Shown piece by piece: positions 44,881 through 53,866 of a DNA stretch of 64,000 nt. The position numbers were made by a program, and so were the translations under genes. The stretch comes from Planococcus ruber (GTDB taxonomy: Bacteria > Bacillota > Bacilli > Bacillales_A > Planococcaceae). The notes beneath the pieces are model-generated. The model made no database searches, had not been told where the DNA came from, and saw only the letters and a program-made list of their open reading frames with translations. The stretch spans positions 434,001 through 498,000 of the forward strand of contig NZ_JALHAG010000004.1 of assembly GCF_022819085.1 (NCBI RefSeq). Direction: 5' to 3'. Position 1 is the first letter of the stretch; every line of letters begins with the position of its first letter.

Positions 44881-45738
44881 ATGACTTTACTTCAACCAAT
44901 CCCACAGAACCAAGCAAGAGAAATCAGATCCAGTCTAAAAGCAGATTGTACACAGTGTTTCGGCTTGTGCTGCACCGCCCTGAACTTGATTGCTTCAAAC
45001 GATTTTGCCATCAATAAACCTGCAGGGATTCCGTGTCCGAATTTGCAGAAGGATTACCGCTGCCGGATTCACAGCGAATTGCGCGAAAAAGGATTTAAAG
45101 GATGTACCGTTTTTGATTGCCTTGGCGCTGGCCAAATGATTGCGCAGACTACTTTCGGTGGAAGCAGCTGGCAGAACCAGCCGGAAAATGCGGAGAAAAT
45201 GTTTAAAGCTTTCCCTGTCATGGAGCAATTGTTTGAAATGATCGCTTTTATCGCCGAAGCCCTTTCTTATAAAAGCAATCCAGTGCTGCAGCAAGAACTT
45301 ACCGAGCAATTGGATCTGCTGCAGAGGCTGACGAAGCTAAACGCAGATGAACTGCTGAACTTGGACTTGATTGGCTATCGTCATCCGGTCAAAGAGCTAT
45401 TAGTGAAAGCCAGCCGCGAAATTCGAAGACGGGCTGTTCCCGACAATGGAAAACGGAAACTTGAACAGCCTGGCGTTGATTGGATGGGCAAAAATTTGAA
45501 GGGCAAGGATTTAAGGGGCATGAACCTTCGCGGCGCTTATTTGATTGCGGCCAATTTGGAACAGGCCGATTTACGCGCGGTCGATTTTATCGGAGCCGAT
45601 CTGCGGGATGCTAACTTTTGCGGAACAGACTTATCGACAAGCCTCTTTTTAACGCAGATGCAGATCAACTCAGCAACAGGCAATCGCCAAACACAATTGC
45701 CGGTTCATTTGGATCGTCCGTCACATTGGAATATCTGA
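44881..45738 (+). CDS. Cysteine-cluster plus pentapeptide-repeat protein
   Basis: A 285-residue protein. The N-terminal part (about 20-85) has a YkgJ-like metal-cluster arrangement: CTQCFGLCC, CPNLQKDYRCRIH and GCTVFDCLG. A helical middle (95-190) follows. About 210-265 are pentapeptide repeats (LKGKDLRGMNLRGAYLIAAN, then further A(D/N)LxxADL units), which fold as a right-handed beta helix. Pentapeptide proteins can mimic DNA and shield gyrase, but this combined form has no known function to me. AAAGGAAGCG ribosome-binding site. Confidence 0.75.
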   Translation: MTLLQPIPQNQAREIRSSLKADCTQCFGLCCTALNLIASNDFAINKPAGIPCPNLQKDYRCRIHSELREKGFKGCTVFDCLGAGQMIAQTTFGGSSWQNQPENAEKMFKAFPVMEQLFEMIAFIAEALSYKSNPVLQQELTEQLDLLQRLTKLNADELLNLDLIGYRHPVKELLVKASREIRRRAVPDNGKRKLEQPGVDWMGKNLKGKDLRGMNLRGAYLIAANLEQADLRAVDFIGADLRDANFCGTDLSTSLFLTQMQINSATGNRQTQLPVHLDRPSHWNI

Positions 45739-45883
45739 AATACCTTTTAGCAGTTTCCAGCGTAAGCAGTAAAAGACGATACAGGTTGGATCGAGCTGAT
45801 TGTTTTTTGAAAGTTTACTATAAGTAAAGAGAGGTATTTATGACGTATACCAGGAGTTTCCATACAAGAAAGGATGGTACACA

Positions 45884-46822
45884 TTGAAAACGGTAAAGTT
45901 AGGCCATAGCGATTTAGAAGTGTCACCGATTGGATTAGGATTGATGGGGATGTCCCCTATTTACGGACAAGTGAATGACGAAGAATCGATCAAAACGATC
46001 CACCGTGCTTTAGAATTAGGTGTAACATTACTGGATACAGCGGATGTCTACGGCAATGGGCATAATGAAGAATTGCTAGCGAAAGCGCTAAAAGGCCGAC
46101 GCGACCAAGCCGTCATCGCCAGCAAATTTGCGTTCGGCCCCAATTTTCAAGGCATCAACGGCCATCCGGATTATGTGAAGGAATCTATTGATAAAAGCCT
46201 GAAGCGTTTAGAGGTCGATTATCTCGATTTGTATTATCAGCACCGTGTAGATCCGAATGTGCCGATCGAAGAGACAGTAGGAGCGATGGCAGACTTGGTG
46301 AAAGCCGGAAAAGTGCGGGCGATCGGTTTATCAGAAGCGTCTCCGGACCAAATCCGCCGTGCCCATGCGACGCATCCGATAACGGCAGTGCAAACCGAAT
46401 ATTCGCTTTGGAGCCGGGACGTGGAAACGGACGTTTTTCCGACGGTCCAAGAACTCGGGATCAGTTTTGTCGCTTACAGCCCGCTTAGCCGAGGATTTTT
46501 ATCGGGCGAATTAAAGAAATTTGAAGACTTCGATGAGAACGACGGGCGCCGGAACCTTCCCCGTTTCCAACCCGAAAACTTCGCGAAAAACGTGGAATTG
46601 GTTGAGAAAGTGAAAGAACTGGCTGCAGATAAAAATTGTACGCCTTCCCAGCTAGCCATTGCCTGGACCATCGCCAATGGCGCTTTGCCGATTCCCGGCA
46701 CGAAACGCATCAAATACCTCGAAGAAAATGTTGCTTCGCTTCAAGTCGAATTGACAGCCGATGATTTGCAGCGCATTGATGCCCTATTGCCGAAAAATTC
46801 AGCGGTTGGAGACCGTTATTGA
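45884..46822 (+). CDS. Aldo/keto reductase
   Basis: A 312-residue NADPH-dependent AKR. The catalytic tetrad is visible as D51 and Y56 ([11 protein letters not shown]), K81 (IASKFAFG) and H120 (YYQHRVDP). The C-terminal half contains [13 protein letters not shown] and the cofactor loop [14 protein letters not shown]. The pattern matches the YhdN/PLP-reductase-like or general stress AKR13 branch that reduces aldehydes such as methylglyoxal. The start is TTG at 45884 with AAAGGATGG upstream. A strong terminator follows. Confidence 0.92.
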   Translation: MKTVKLGHSDLEVSPIGLGLMGMSPIYGQVNDEESIKTIHRALELGVTLLDTADVYGNGHNEELLAKALKGRRDQAVIASKFAFGPNFQGINGHPDYVKESIDKSLKRLEVDYLDLYYQHRVDPNVPIEETVGAMADLVKAGKVRAIGLSEASPDQIRRAHATHPITAVQTEYSLWSRDVETDVFPTVQELGISFVAYSPLSRGFLSGELKKFEDFDENDGRRNLPRFQPENFAKNVELVEKVKELAADKNCTPSQLAIAWTIANGALPIPGTKRIKYLEENVASLQVELTADDLQRIDALLPKNSAVGDRY

Positions 46823-46837
46823 CTTCTTATACGAAAG

Positions 46838-46874
46838 AAGAAAGACCCTGGCTACTCATGCCAGGGTCTTTCTC
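46838..46874 (+). terminator. Terminator of the aldo/keto reductase gene
   Basis: AAAGACCCTGGC and GCCAGGGTCTTT arms with a 7-nt loop, then a T-rich run. Confidence 0.85.
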
Positions 46875-46981
46875 ATGTTTTTCTATTATCTTTCTTTGCT
46901 CATAAATGGATGAATAATTCATGATTCCGAATAACAAAATCAGCAAAGCTGGAATTAACTGATCATTCATCGGCAATTACC

Positions 46982-47956
46982 TTATTCGCCTGGCACTGCC
47001 ACAGGTGTTTCTAAAGGAACTTCAACCGGCTCTTCTACAGGAGCTTCAACCGGTGCAGAGAAGTCGAACGGCACAGCCAATTCTTTTTCATAGTCATCGA
47101 TGATGAGCTGCCCTTTTTTGCCGGCCAGATCCAAGTTACCCAAGTTAAAGGTAGCGAATAGGCGATCCTTAGAGAACGAAGCTGTAGTCGGCGTGAACTC
47201 AAATTCAGAACCATCTTCAAACTGCACAGTAAAATAGAAGAGGTCCGCTACATCCTGCGCGCGGAATTCGCTTGGGACAGCCTCTGTCAGTTTTACTTTA
47301 ACGGATGTACTGCCAACGAGTTCTGCTGACGCCGCTTCAGGGAAATAGAACGATTCCATGACGAAAGAAATGGTGTTGTATAAAAGGTTCGCGAAATCGC
47401 CGCGTGTAATATTGGTGTATGTGCCATAAGAAGTGGCGGTCTTTCCGTTTGTGATGCCGGTGCCGTAAAGAGCGCCGATATACGGTGCAAAGACGCCGCC
47501 CACATCGGTAAATGGTGTGTCTTCTTCAAATTCTTCCAGTTCAAATGCTGCGACCAATAGTTTCGCCATCGCGCCGCGTGTCAGGATGTCATTCGGCTTG
47601 AACTGTGTTTTGGTGACGCCGGAAACGATGCCGTATTCTGCTAAGCCGTTGACAGCGCCGCGCACCCGGTTATTCAAATCTGTAAAGCCCGCATCCGGCG
47701 CGGATTCTGTGTCTACCCCAACGGCATTCGCTAAAATGACCGCTGCGTCTCCACGCGTTAATTGCTGGTACGTGCCAAATTGTGTGGCGCTTTTTCCGTT
47801 GATGATTTCGTATTCGTACAAGAAGCTGACGGCTTCGTCATAGCGCGGTCCTACGTCGCTGAAAGTGTGGGTGGATGATGCGCTGACAGGTGATGCCACT
47901 GCGGCTACAGCCACGACGGCTGCACTGGCAGCCATAAAAAGGTTACGGTTGTTCAA
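46982..47956 (-). CDS. S-layer-homology (SLH) domain surface protein
   Basis: A 324-residue secreted protein. A signal peptide with AAVVAVAAVASPVSASS precedes three SLH domains at about 30-85, 88-145 and 148-205 (each with FxD and an LTRGDxAxxL or ITRGDFANLL motif). SLH triplets bind pyruvylated cell-wall polysaccharide. The remaining region (about 210-300) is a beta-rich domain, and the C-terminus is a PVEVPxE-type proline/glutamate repeat. It is likely a small cell-surface protein anchored through SLH. TTG start; a sigma-A promoter lies about 100 bp upstream. Confidence 0.88.
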   Translation of the reverse strand: MNNRNLFMAASAAVVAVAAVASPVSASSTHTFSDVGPRYDEAVSFLYEYEIINGKSATQFGTYQQLTRGDAAVILANAVGVDTESAPDAGFTDLNNRVRGAVNGLAEYGIVSGVTKTQFKPNDILTRGAMAKLLVAAFELEEFEEDTPFTDVGGVFAPYIGALYGTGITNGKTATSYGTYTNITRGDFANLLYNTISFVMESFYFPEAASAELVGSTSVKVKLTEAVPSEFRAQDVADLFYFTVQFEDGSEFEFTPTTASFSKDRLFATFNLGNLDLAGKKGQLIIDDYEKELAVPFDFSAPVEAPVEEPVEVPLETPVAVPGE

Positions 47957-48056
47957 TTGGATAATCCCCTATTCTCTATGTGATCTCGCTACTCTGCTCC
48001 GGGTTTATTGACTGGTTTTTCCTGTTCCGTCGTTCGAAATAAGCGGTACCAAATTA

Positions 48057-48083
48057 GTATAGCGGGATTCCTTAGAAAAACAA
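48057..48083 (-). promoter_or_regulatory. Sigma-A promoter of the SLH gene
   Basis: On the minus strand TTGTTT (48083-48078), a 15-16-bp spacer and TATACT (48062-48057). The rest of the 318-bp gap (47957-48274) shows no other feature. Confidence 0.55.
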
Positions 48084-48274
48084 TCCTACTTTAGAAATTT
48101 ATTTTACTAATTTTGCTTCTACAAAGAACTGCAGAATATTCCTGCTTTTCTCAGGATGCCCCGAACTTAAATCTAAATCGGCTTGTCCTGATATGCCATT
48201 TTTCTACTATGTATTTGAAAACAATCCAAGTTGTGGAGTTTCCGTTTAAATGAAACAGCCTGCAAGCAAATCGT

Positions 48275-49531
48275 TCACTTTTTATGTCCGCCGATCAACT
48301 GGGTCCGCGCAATGGCTGTTCCAGCTTCGGTTTTCGAAACCGCCCGAAAAATGGCTGCGTAGCCGTACCGGTTCCGGATCTCGTCCATGGCGGCCGCCAG
48401 TTTTCTCCGCTCCCATTTCCGCTCTTCAAACAGGCTCAGCTGGACGGAAGATTCGCTTTCGAGTTTGCTGATGGACAAATGGATTTGGCGAACCGGCAAG
48501 TTTTGATGGAATTCATGGAACAAGTCCTGGCACACCCGGTAAACTTTCATCGTATCGTTGGTGGCTTCATGGATGGTCCGGGAACGGGAAAAGCCTCCGC
48601 CGAAGGCCGATTTGCTGTAGCCGACGCCCAGTTGAATCGTCCGCCCCGCCATTCCCGCGTCCCGCGTCCGTTTGCATACATCCTCGCACATTTCCAAGAT
48701 CACCGTGAAGATGTCTTCGGTTTTCACGTAATCCCGGTACAGAATCTGCCCTTTTCCGTAGCTGATCTGCCCCTCGACAAGCGGTGCACCGAGTTCTGAA
48801 AAATCGATGCCGTTGGCGTGCTGGTACAATTGATGGCCCATGATGCCGAATTTCTCTTCCAATCGCTTGAGATCCGCCTTCGCCAAATCGCCGACCGAAA
48901 AAATGCCCATATGGTTGAGGTTGGTTTCCATCCGGGAACCGATTCCCCACATTTTGCTGAGCGGGGTGACAGGCCATAATTTCTCCGGGACATCTTCCAT
49001 TTCCCAGTGCACGACGCCTTTCTTTTTCGCCTCCAAGTCAAGCGCCAGTTTCGCCAGCAGCATGTTCGGCCCGATGCCGATCGCAGAAGGCAGCCCGAAT
49101 TGGCGGTAAATGGCATCCTGGATATCCACCGCAATTTCCTCCGGGCTGTTCCACTGATTCAGAATGCCCGTGAAATCGATAAAACTTTCATCGACGCTGT
49201 AGACATGGATGTCTTCGTGCGCCACATATTGGCCCAGTAAATCCGTGATCGCCATCGAGATTTGCAGGAAGAAATGCATTTTCGGTTCAAGGAGCTGGAT
49301 GCGCGGGTCATCCGGAATTTCAAAAAGGCGAGTGCCGGTTCTGACGCCAAATTCCGTTTTCATGCGCGGCGAAGCCGCCAAGACCACGCTGCCTTTGCGC
49401 TCCTGATTCCCCACCACCGCAATGCAGGCCTGCATCGGATCTTGCCCCGTTTCGACAGCGAGGCAGCTGGCATAGAAGCTGCGCATATCGATGCAGGCAA
49501 TCACCCGTTTTCTTCCTGAATAACCTGTCAT
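48275..49531 (-). CDS. Y-family DNA polymerase (UvrX/YqjW-like)
   Basis: A 418-residue translesion polymerase. The catalytic carboxylates are D15 in ACIDMRSFYAS and D114-E115 in VYSVDESFIDF. A helix-hairpin-helix follows (MWGIGSRMETNL), and the beta-clamp-binding motif QLSLF is at residues 364-368. The N-terminal CIDMRSFYAS form is typical of the Bacillus UvrX/YqjW branch rather than DinB. A LexA box 16-29 bp before the start shows SOS control. It bypasses damaged template bases at the replication fork. Confidence 0.93.
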   Translation of the reverse strand: MTGYSGRKRVIACIDMRSFYASCLAVETGQDPMQACIAVVGNQERKGSVVLAASPRMKTEFGVRTGTRLFEIPDDPRIQLLEPKMHFFLQISMAITDLLGQYVAHEDIHVYSVDESFIDFTGILNQWNSPEEIAVDIQDAIYRQFGLPSAIGIGPNMLLAKLALDLEAKKKGVVHWEMEDVPEKLWPVTPLSKMWGIGSRMETNLNHMGIFSVGDLAKADLKRLEEKFGIMGHQLYQHANGIDFSELGAPLVEGQISYGKGQILYRDYVKTEDIFTVILEMCEDVCKRTRDAGMAGRTIQLGVGYSKSAFGGGFSRSRTIHEATNDTMKVYRVCQDLFHEFHQNLPVRQIHLSISKLESESSVQLSLFEERKWERRKLAAAMDEIRNRYGYAAIFRAVSKTEAGTAIARTQLIGGHKK

Positions 49532-49546
49532 TTGATCCCCCCCAAA

Positions 49547-49560
49547 AGAACACTTGTTCT
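49547..49560. promoter_or_regulatory. LexA (SOS) box
   Basis: AGAACACTTGTTCT, matching the Bacillus-type GAAC-N4-GTTC operator, 16 bp upstream of the polymerase start. Confidence 0.85.
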
Positions 49561-49640
49561 TATTCTATACCACGGATTTCAAGGGAACAATCCTTCCGGA
49601 CAATTAAATTTTGGCTGCAAGGCGCAAAACGTGTGCAAAT

Positions 49641-49688
49641 AAAAACGCCATGAGAGCTCTTAAGCTGTTAATAGCTCTCAGGGCGTTG
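49641..49688 (-). terminator. Terminator after the 49.7 kb hypothetical gene
   Basis: AACGCC-TGAGAGCT and AGCTCTCA-GGCGTT arms with two mismatched positions, then a T-rich run on the minus strand. It overlaps the gene's last codons. Confidence 0.8.
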
Positions 49689-49983
49689 GATTCGATTCAA
49701 TTTTTCGTCTGACAAGTTGTTTAAAAAGCTGCCGCTCTTTAGAAGTATGCAGCAGCCTTCGGAGTTTCTTTCTGGAAGTTAAATAGATTTTTAACTCTTC
49801 CTCTTCTTTCATCCGGTCTGCTAAAAAAGGGGCTTCTTTACTAAGCTGCTCGAACCAGTATTTTTCCTGAAGCTTCTTCAAATTGCATTCCACTTTTTGA
49901 TCTGTTGAAAGAAAACCGTATTTTATTTTTCCATTCAGTGCTTTCAGGAGTTCCCAAAGGCCTTCTCCGGCGAGCTCAAACAT
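49678..49983 (-). CDS. Hypothetical protein downstream of the LRR gene
   Basis: A 101-residue, mostly helical, basic protein with a hydrophobic N-terminal helix (ELAGEGLWELLKAL) and a Lys/Arg-rich C-terminus (SRKKLRRLLHTSKERQLFKQLVRRK). No family is recognised. GGAAGGAGAAG ribosome-binding site. It lies 24 bp after the interrupted leucine-rich-repeat gene in the same direction, so the two probably form one transcript. Confidence 0.5.
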   Translation of the reverse strand: MFELAGEGLWELLKALNGKIKYGFLSTDQKVECNLKKLQEKYWFEQLSKEAPFLADRMKEEEELKIYLTSRKKLRRLLHTSKERQLFKQLVRRKIESNPTP

Positions 49984-50007
49984 CCTTCTCTTCTCCTTCC
50001 ATCTCCC

Positions 50008-50844
50008 TTAACCATCTAACCTCAGTTGAAAAGCTTCTTGCAAAGCCCGGAAGCGCTCCTCATATTTCTTCATTTTTGCTGAATCGTTAGTGGAATTTAA
50101 GAACGGCTTCCGTTTTCCAACCACCATAAGATCTAAACCATCCGGAAGAACAACTCGCACAAAAGGGGAAAACTTATCACAAGTGGTATTCGGAAGCGCA
50201 ACCGACAGCTTTGCAAATTCCTCTGTAGAAAATTGGTTGGATATCGCTAATTCTTTTAATCCCTTCAGTTCTGCAAGCGGCTGTAGAGACTCATTCGCTA
50301 CCTTAATATTGGATAAGCCAAGATAGGCCAACTGCTTTAACTCCTTTAGCGGCTGAAGCGTTTCAAGCAGCAGCGGGTGCGTATGATCCCCCTCCAATTC
50401 GAGCAGTTGAATGTTTGGGGCTTGGACGAGTGAAGAGATGTCCCGCAGCTTAGAAAACCCTTTGATCGTGAGCGCTGCAAGGTTCAGGTTTTTGGAAAAA
50501 TCCCATAACTGGATTGCTTTTGGATTCTATTCCAGCCTTAAGACGTGCAAATTGGACAAATTCCCGATCAGCGACAAATCTTCCACCCGCATTCCGTACA
50601 TATACAGCATTTCAGGATTCACGCTGCTTAAAATTCGGGTGAATTCTTCTTGGTTAACAGAATGCACCCATAACTTAGTCAACCGGTGAAAAGAAGCAAG
50701 CAAGTCCAATCCTTTGGTTTTTCCGTGGATAAAAAGTTCTGTTGCATGGGGATCTGTGTTTCGGAGGTCTTCAACCAACTCTGGCTGAATCGCGGTCCGA
50801 AACAAGTATTGGGGGCTGTTATTTGCATAATCCACCTGGAACAT
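50008..50844 (-). pseudogene. Leucine-rich-repeat gene interrupted by an in-frame amber stop
   Basis: ATG 50844, with AGAAGGTGG upstream, opens a frame that ends in TAG at 50527-50529. The frame continues without another stop for 43 codons into the 129-codon stretch ending at 50008. The joined sequence reads as one LRR protein of about 278 residues: LRLE, stop, NPKAIQLWDFSKNLNLAALT, then LELEGDHTHPLL and LKQLAYLGLSNIKV. In the LxLxxN repeat the stop falls where a Trp or similar codon would fit. A related intact LRR gene is at 58298. Probably a nonsense mutation in this strain. Confidence 0.65.
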
Positions 50845-50877
50845 TCCACCTTCTCCTTTTTCTTTGCTGCTTCCTCA

Positions 50878-51084
50878 TCACGCTTTCCACCTGTTCACAA
50901 TCACACTGGACAACACAAACGAAACAACCGCAAGAACGGGAAGCACAACCATGAGCGAGATGAGCTGCGTTTGCACAGTAAACGGCAAATAAGCATTTTC
51001 GATCCAGCCATATAGGTTGAGGAAAAAAAGAAACAGACCAAAAGCGATTATGCAATAAATTGCTTTTGATAAAATACTATTCAA
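50878..51084 (-). CDS. Small two-helix membrane protein
   Basis: A 68-residue protein from TTG 51084, which has AAAAGGAGG upstream. Two hydrophobic segments (about 8-28 and 42-62) are joined by a short loop. No family is recognised. It lies just upstream of the interrupted LRR gene in the same direction and could be co-transcribed. Confidence 0.5.
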   Translation of the reverse strand: MNSILSKAIYCIIAFGLFLFFLNLYGWIENAYLPFTVQTQLISLMVVLPVLAVVSFVLSSVIVNRWKA

Positions 51085-51167
51085 GGGAACCTCCTTTTAA
51101 ATTTGAAGTAAAGCAAGAGAATCCAGTTCAAGTTAAATTCTTTCACATGATGCCTTCAAATCTCTAA

Positions 51168-51476
51168 TTAATTGAAATACAAATGCCAAAACAAATAAAT
51201 CAGCCCCATCATGAATAAGGCCGTCGCAAGTGCGACTCCTCTAAAAACAATCAGCTGAACCGCTGGCGAAAATAATTTTTTGCTCCCCCATAAAACAAAA
51301 GCAAAAAACAGTCCGATAATCGCAAACGGCCCATCGCTGTACGAAAAAGCGTCATCAAACCCCCGCTCTTCATTTTCTTGATATGGCTTCACTCCTGCAT
51401 AGAAGCTAACGAGCCCAAAGTACCCGAACAATACAGTCGCAAGCCAAGGTATCCATATTTCCATAAGTTTCTCCAT
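51168..51476 (-). CDS. Small three-helix membrane protein
   Basis: A 102-residue protein with three hydrophobic segments (about 8-27, 50-65 and 74-98) and an acidic loop (ENEERGFDDAFSYSD). CAGGAGA precedes the ATG. No family is recognised. Genes of this type are common in Bacillales immunity-like islands, but no function can be stated. Confidence 0.55.
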   Translation of the reverse strand: MEKLMEIWIPWLATVLFGYFGLVSFYAGVKPYQENEERGFDDAFSYSDGPFAIIGLFFAFVLWGSKKLFSPAVQLIVFRGVALATALFMMGLIYLFWHLYFN

Positions 51477-51514
51477 TCTCCTGGTCGCTTATAGCGATGT
51501 TTCATGTACCCACG

Positions 51515-51991
51515 TCACTTTTCAAACAGTTCTTTTTTCTCTTCTGTCGTAAGACCCGTAAAAAACACTTTATGAACTCTCAGTTGCCTTGTATTCGATA
51601 ATGGTTTTTCTAGCCAAGTCGCTGCCATTGGCGTATGTTCGGGTTGCGCGTTTACTTTTTCTAAAAACTGTTCATATTCTTTTATCACTTCATCATTCAA
51701 ACTTACAGGATCCATATTTCTGCTTTCATAATCCTTTGCAGCCAGTTCCAGTGCCGTGATAGGCTCTGACAATTTTTTAACTACGCCAATCTCGCAGGGC
51801 ATGCGCTGGTCATCCAATGAGACGAAGTAATAATGCTCTCTTGGAAGGCGGAACAATCGCTTCTTCGTATCCTTTTTACTCGCAAGATAGAGCCAGCTTC
51901 CTTTACTGCCGTGGCAATTAAGCTCAGATTTATCAATAGCCAACAACATTTTCTCAAACTTCTTCAATATATCACCCTTTTTTATCGGCAC
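51515..51991 (-). CDS. Hypothetical protein
   Basis: A 158-residue soluble protein with no recognised family. It begins MPIKKGDILKKFEKMLLAIDKSEL and has a central REHYYFVSLDDQRMPCEIGVV strand pair and a polar C-terminus. GTG start with GGGAGAT upstream. It starts one base after the stop of the 51993-52361 gene, so the two are an operon. Confidence 0.55.
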   Translation of the reverse strand: MPIKKGDILKKFEKMLLAIDKSELNCHGSKGSWLYLASKKDTKKRLFRLPREHYYFVSLDDQRMPCEIGVVKKLSEPITALELAAKDYESRNMDPVSLNDEVIKEYEQFLEKVNAQPEHTPMAATWLEKPLSNTRQLRVHKVFFTGLTTEEKKELFEK

Positions 51992-51992
51992 T

Positions 51993-52361
51993 TCAATCTC
52001 CCAGTGCGATTACTTTTTTGCTATTATCGAGCGCATTCAAACAAAGCGCTTTTAATTCTTTAGCGAATGCATTGATTCCCCTTATCCGTTCATTTACCTC
52101 CCACTGTCTCTCAGTATGGATGTCATATTCTTGAAGCAGCTCCTCACAAATGAGGACCAGTTCCTCCACCTCTCTAGCTGAAAACACCCGGTCCTTATAT
52201 TGGTCAAGATTTAAAAGAAGGCCGAAGCTTTTTGCTGGATAACCCTCCTTTTCCAACAAAAAAGCTTGAAGTTCTTCTTCAAATTTCACGTGTTTTTCAG
52301 AATGTAAAACTTCACCTCGGGTATTAGCAACATAAAAATCAAGCCCAACGCCGCTTAACAT
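51993..52361 (-). CDS. Hypothetical protein
   Basis: A 122-residue protein with an N-terminal beta hairpin (GLDFYVANTRGEVLHS) and a helical remainder. No family is recognised. TAGGGAGG ribosome-binding site. First gene of a two-gene operon with the downstream 51515-51991 gene, a size pair often seen in immunity-like clusters. Confidence 0.55.
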   Translation of the reverse strand: MLSGVGLDFYVANTRGEVLHSEKHVKFEEELQAFLLEKEGYPAKSFGLLLNLDQYKDRVFSAREVEELVLICEELLQEYDIHTERQWEVNERIRGINAFAKELKALCLNALDNSKKVIALGD

Positions 52362-52501
52362 GCAAATTCCTCCCTATAAAAACACATCTATATTCGTTCA
52401 TTGACAGATTAAATCCCAACTGCTAGATTTCATTCTTTCAACGAATCCGTTCACGCTGCCTTCTCTCCATTATGTCTGGCAGCTTGTAGATTCCAGGATC
52501 C

Positions 52502-52747
52502 TCATCGGTGCACCGAATGTGAAGCTTTTTGAAATAAGGCAGAATGCTTTTTGTAAATAATCCAAGTGATAAGCGAAAGGAAAAAGAAGCCGATGGCGAA
52601 CAAGGTATTCCTTACTAGATTTTCGGTGTCATTGGTATATACATTGTGAATTATACGTATTAGAGAGACCACTAAGAATAATGTATATAGAACGGGAACG
52701 TATATCACAGGCCTCTCCGGATCTGAATTTTGCTTTTTTTGAAACAT
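52502..52747 (-). CDS. Small membrane protein
   Basis: An 81-residue protein with two hydrophobic segments (about 16-35 and 46-65), a polar N-terminus (QKKQNSDPERP) and a basic C-terminus. AAAGGGATG ribosome-binding site. No family is recognised. Confidence 0.5.
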   Translation of the reverse strand: MFQKKQNSDPERPVIYVPVLYTLFLVVSLIRIIHNVYTNDTENLVRNTLFAIGFFFLSLITWIIYKKHSALFQKASHSVHR

Positions 52748-52841
52748 CGTACATCCCTTTCAATTTAGAAGCATGAGATTTTGCTGTTCACTTAATTAAC
52801 GGGAACGTGCAGTTCCACGCACTCCGCTATTTCCAATATTT

Positions 52842-53297
52842 TTACTCCTCAACCCTCAATACGCCATACCGCTGCCTTTCACCCATCCAGGAACTGGCGT
52901 CACGCCAGTAAACTTCTTGTGCGGAAATCCAGCTAACCGAGTGACGAAACGGCTGATCAATTTGCCAATCTTCGTCTTGTGCCCAATAAAACTGTCCGTC
53001 GTATGCCATTAACTTAGCGCTATAAATAACCGGATCACTATTTTTTGATGAAGGACAAATATGAAAATTCGTGACGCCTTTAAAGAGCAATTCGACTGCG
53101 GATGGCGCTGGCGCTTGTCGTTGAAATAAAATCCGCGCGCAAGCATCTAAATCAGTCGACATACTCATATCGAGATCCTCATCCACAAACGTCTCGGTCC
53201 ACATGTAAAGCTCTTTCAAGCAGCTGTCATGAAAACCGCCGAAAAGTTCCATAAAATCTGCGATTGCTGTAGAATCGTCCATTTGATGCCAGGTCAT
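52842..53297 (-). CDS. Immunity-like protein (Imm50-type pattern)
   Basis: A 151-residue soluble protein. The segment FGGFHDSCLKELYMWTETF near the N-terminus, followed by an acidic strand and later VELLFKGVTNFHI, recalls immunity proteins of contact-dependent or polymorphic toxin systems (Imm50-like). The assignment is by pattern only. GAAGGAGG ribosome-binding site. It starts 48 bp after the DUF2199 gene, in the same direction, suggesting an operon. Confidence 0.55.
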   Translation of the reverse strand: MTWHQMDDSTAIADFMELFGGFHDSCLKELYMWTETFVDEDLDMSMSTDLDACARILFQRQAPAPSAVELLFKGVTNFHICPSSKNSDPVIYSAKLMAYDGQFYWAQDEDWQIDQPFRHSVSWISAQEVYWRDASSWMGERQRYGVLRVEE

Positions 53298-53344
53298 TTA
53301 GTGCCTCCTTCTTTAAAAACAAAATTCGAAAACGATTGGTCTCC

Positions 53345-53866
53345 TCACTTCTCATTATGGCAGAGTTCTTCCGCAATCTTTTGGATCCGGTCGAGGGTCA
53401 TGCCATTTCTTTGCTCCATCGCCAGCGGGTGATCCGTTGGCTCGAGTTCAATGAACGGAATCATTCCAACTGAACGCGTATGGACCATCGTCTTTAGTTC
53501 CAACGTTTCTGGATAACACGGAATGGAAGTGGACAGCCACCCAAACATGGGGCTCAGTTGTTGTTCCCGCCCTTCCGTTTCCCAATATTCCAGTGTCTGA
53601 TCAAAATTAGCTTCACTTAGCGAAACCCAGACGTTCCAGATAAACGGATGGTCTCCGCCCGTTACCGGAATTTCTATCGCTCCTCGCATGAAGAAGTATT
53701 CCTCATCCACAATGCATAAATCATCATTCGCCTCAATCCGGCTTTCCCGCTCTTCTTCAGGAATGTCCAGACAATAGTCAGGCAGTGGGCTCCCATAGCT
53801 CATTGGCAGCGCTGCATGATATTCACCGCAAGTCTTACAGAAATATCCTTGGTCGATTCTGCTCAT
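53345..53866 (-). CDS. DUF2199 domain protein
   Basis: A 173-residue soluble protein with the DUF2199 pattern: an N-terminal zinc-type CKTCGEYH, then SYGSPLPDYCLDIPEEER, IWNVWVSLSEANF and GWLSTSIPCYPETL. DUF2199 proteins are of unknown function and are often neighbours of polymorphic-toxin immunity genes. GAGGAGAAG ribosome-binding site. First gene of a likely operon with the Imm-like gene downstream. Confidence 0.75.
   Translation of the reverse strand: MSRIDQGYFCKTCGEYHAALPMSYGSPLPDYCLDIPEEERESRIEANDDLCIVDEEYFFMRGAIEIPVTGGDHPFIWNVWVSLSEANFDQTLEYWETEGREQQLSPMFGWLSTSIPCYPETLELKTMVHTRSVGMIPFIELEPTDHPLAMEQRNGMTLDRIQKIAEELCHNEK

Noticed and set aside
48284-48799. 171-codon plus-strand frame opposite the polymerase gene
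   Set aside because: It mirrors the polymerase reading frame, lacks a ribosome-binding site and has no protein-like pattern.
39421-50529. Genome-wide stop-codon recoding of TAG/TAA
   Set aside because: TAG ends intact genes here (for example the kinase at 38221 and the gene at 58252), so it is a working stop. The three interrupted frames are better explained as mutations.
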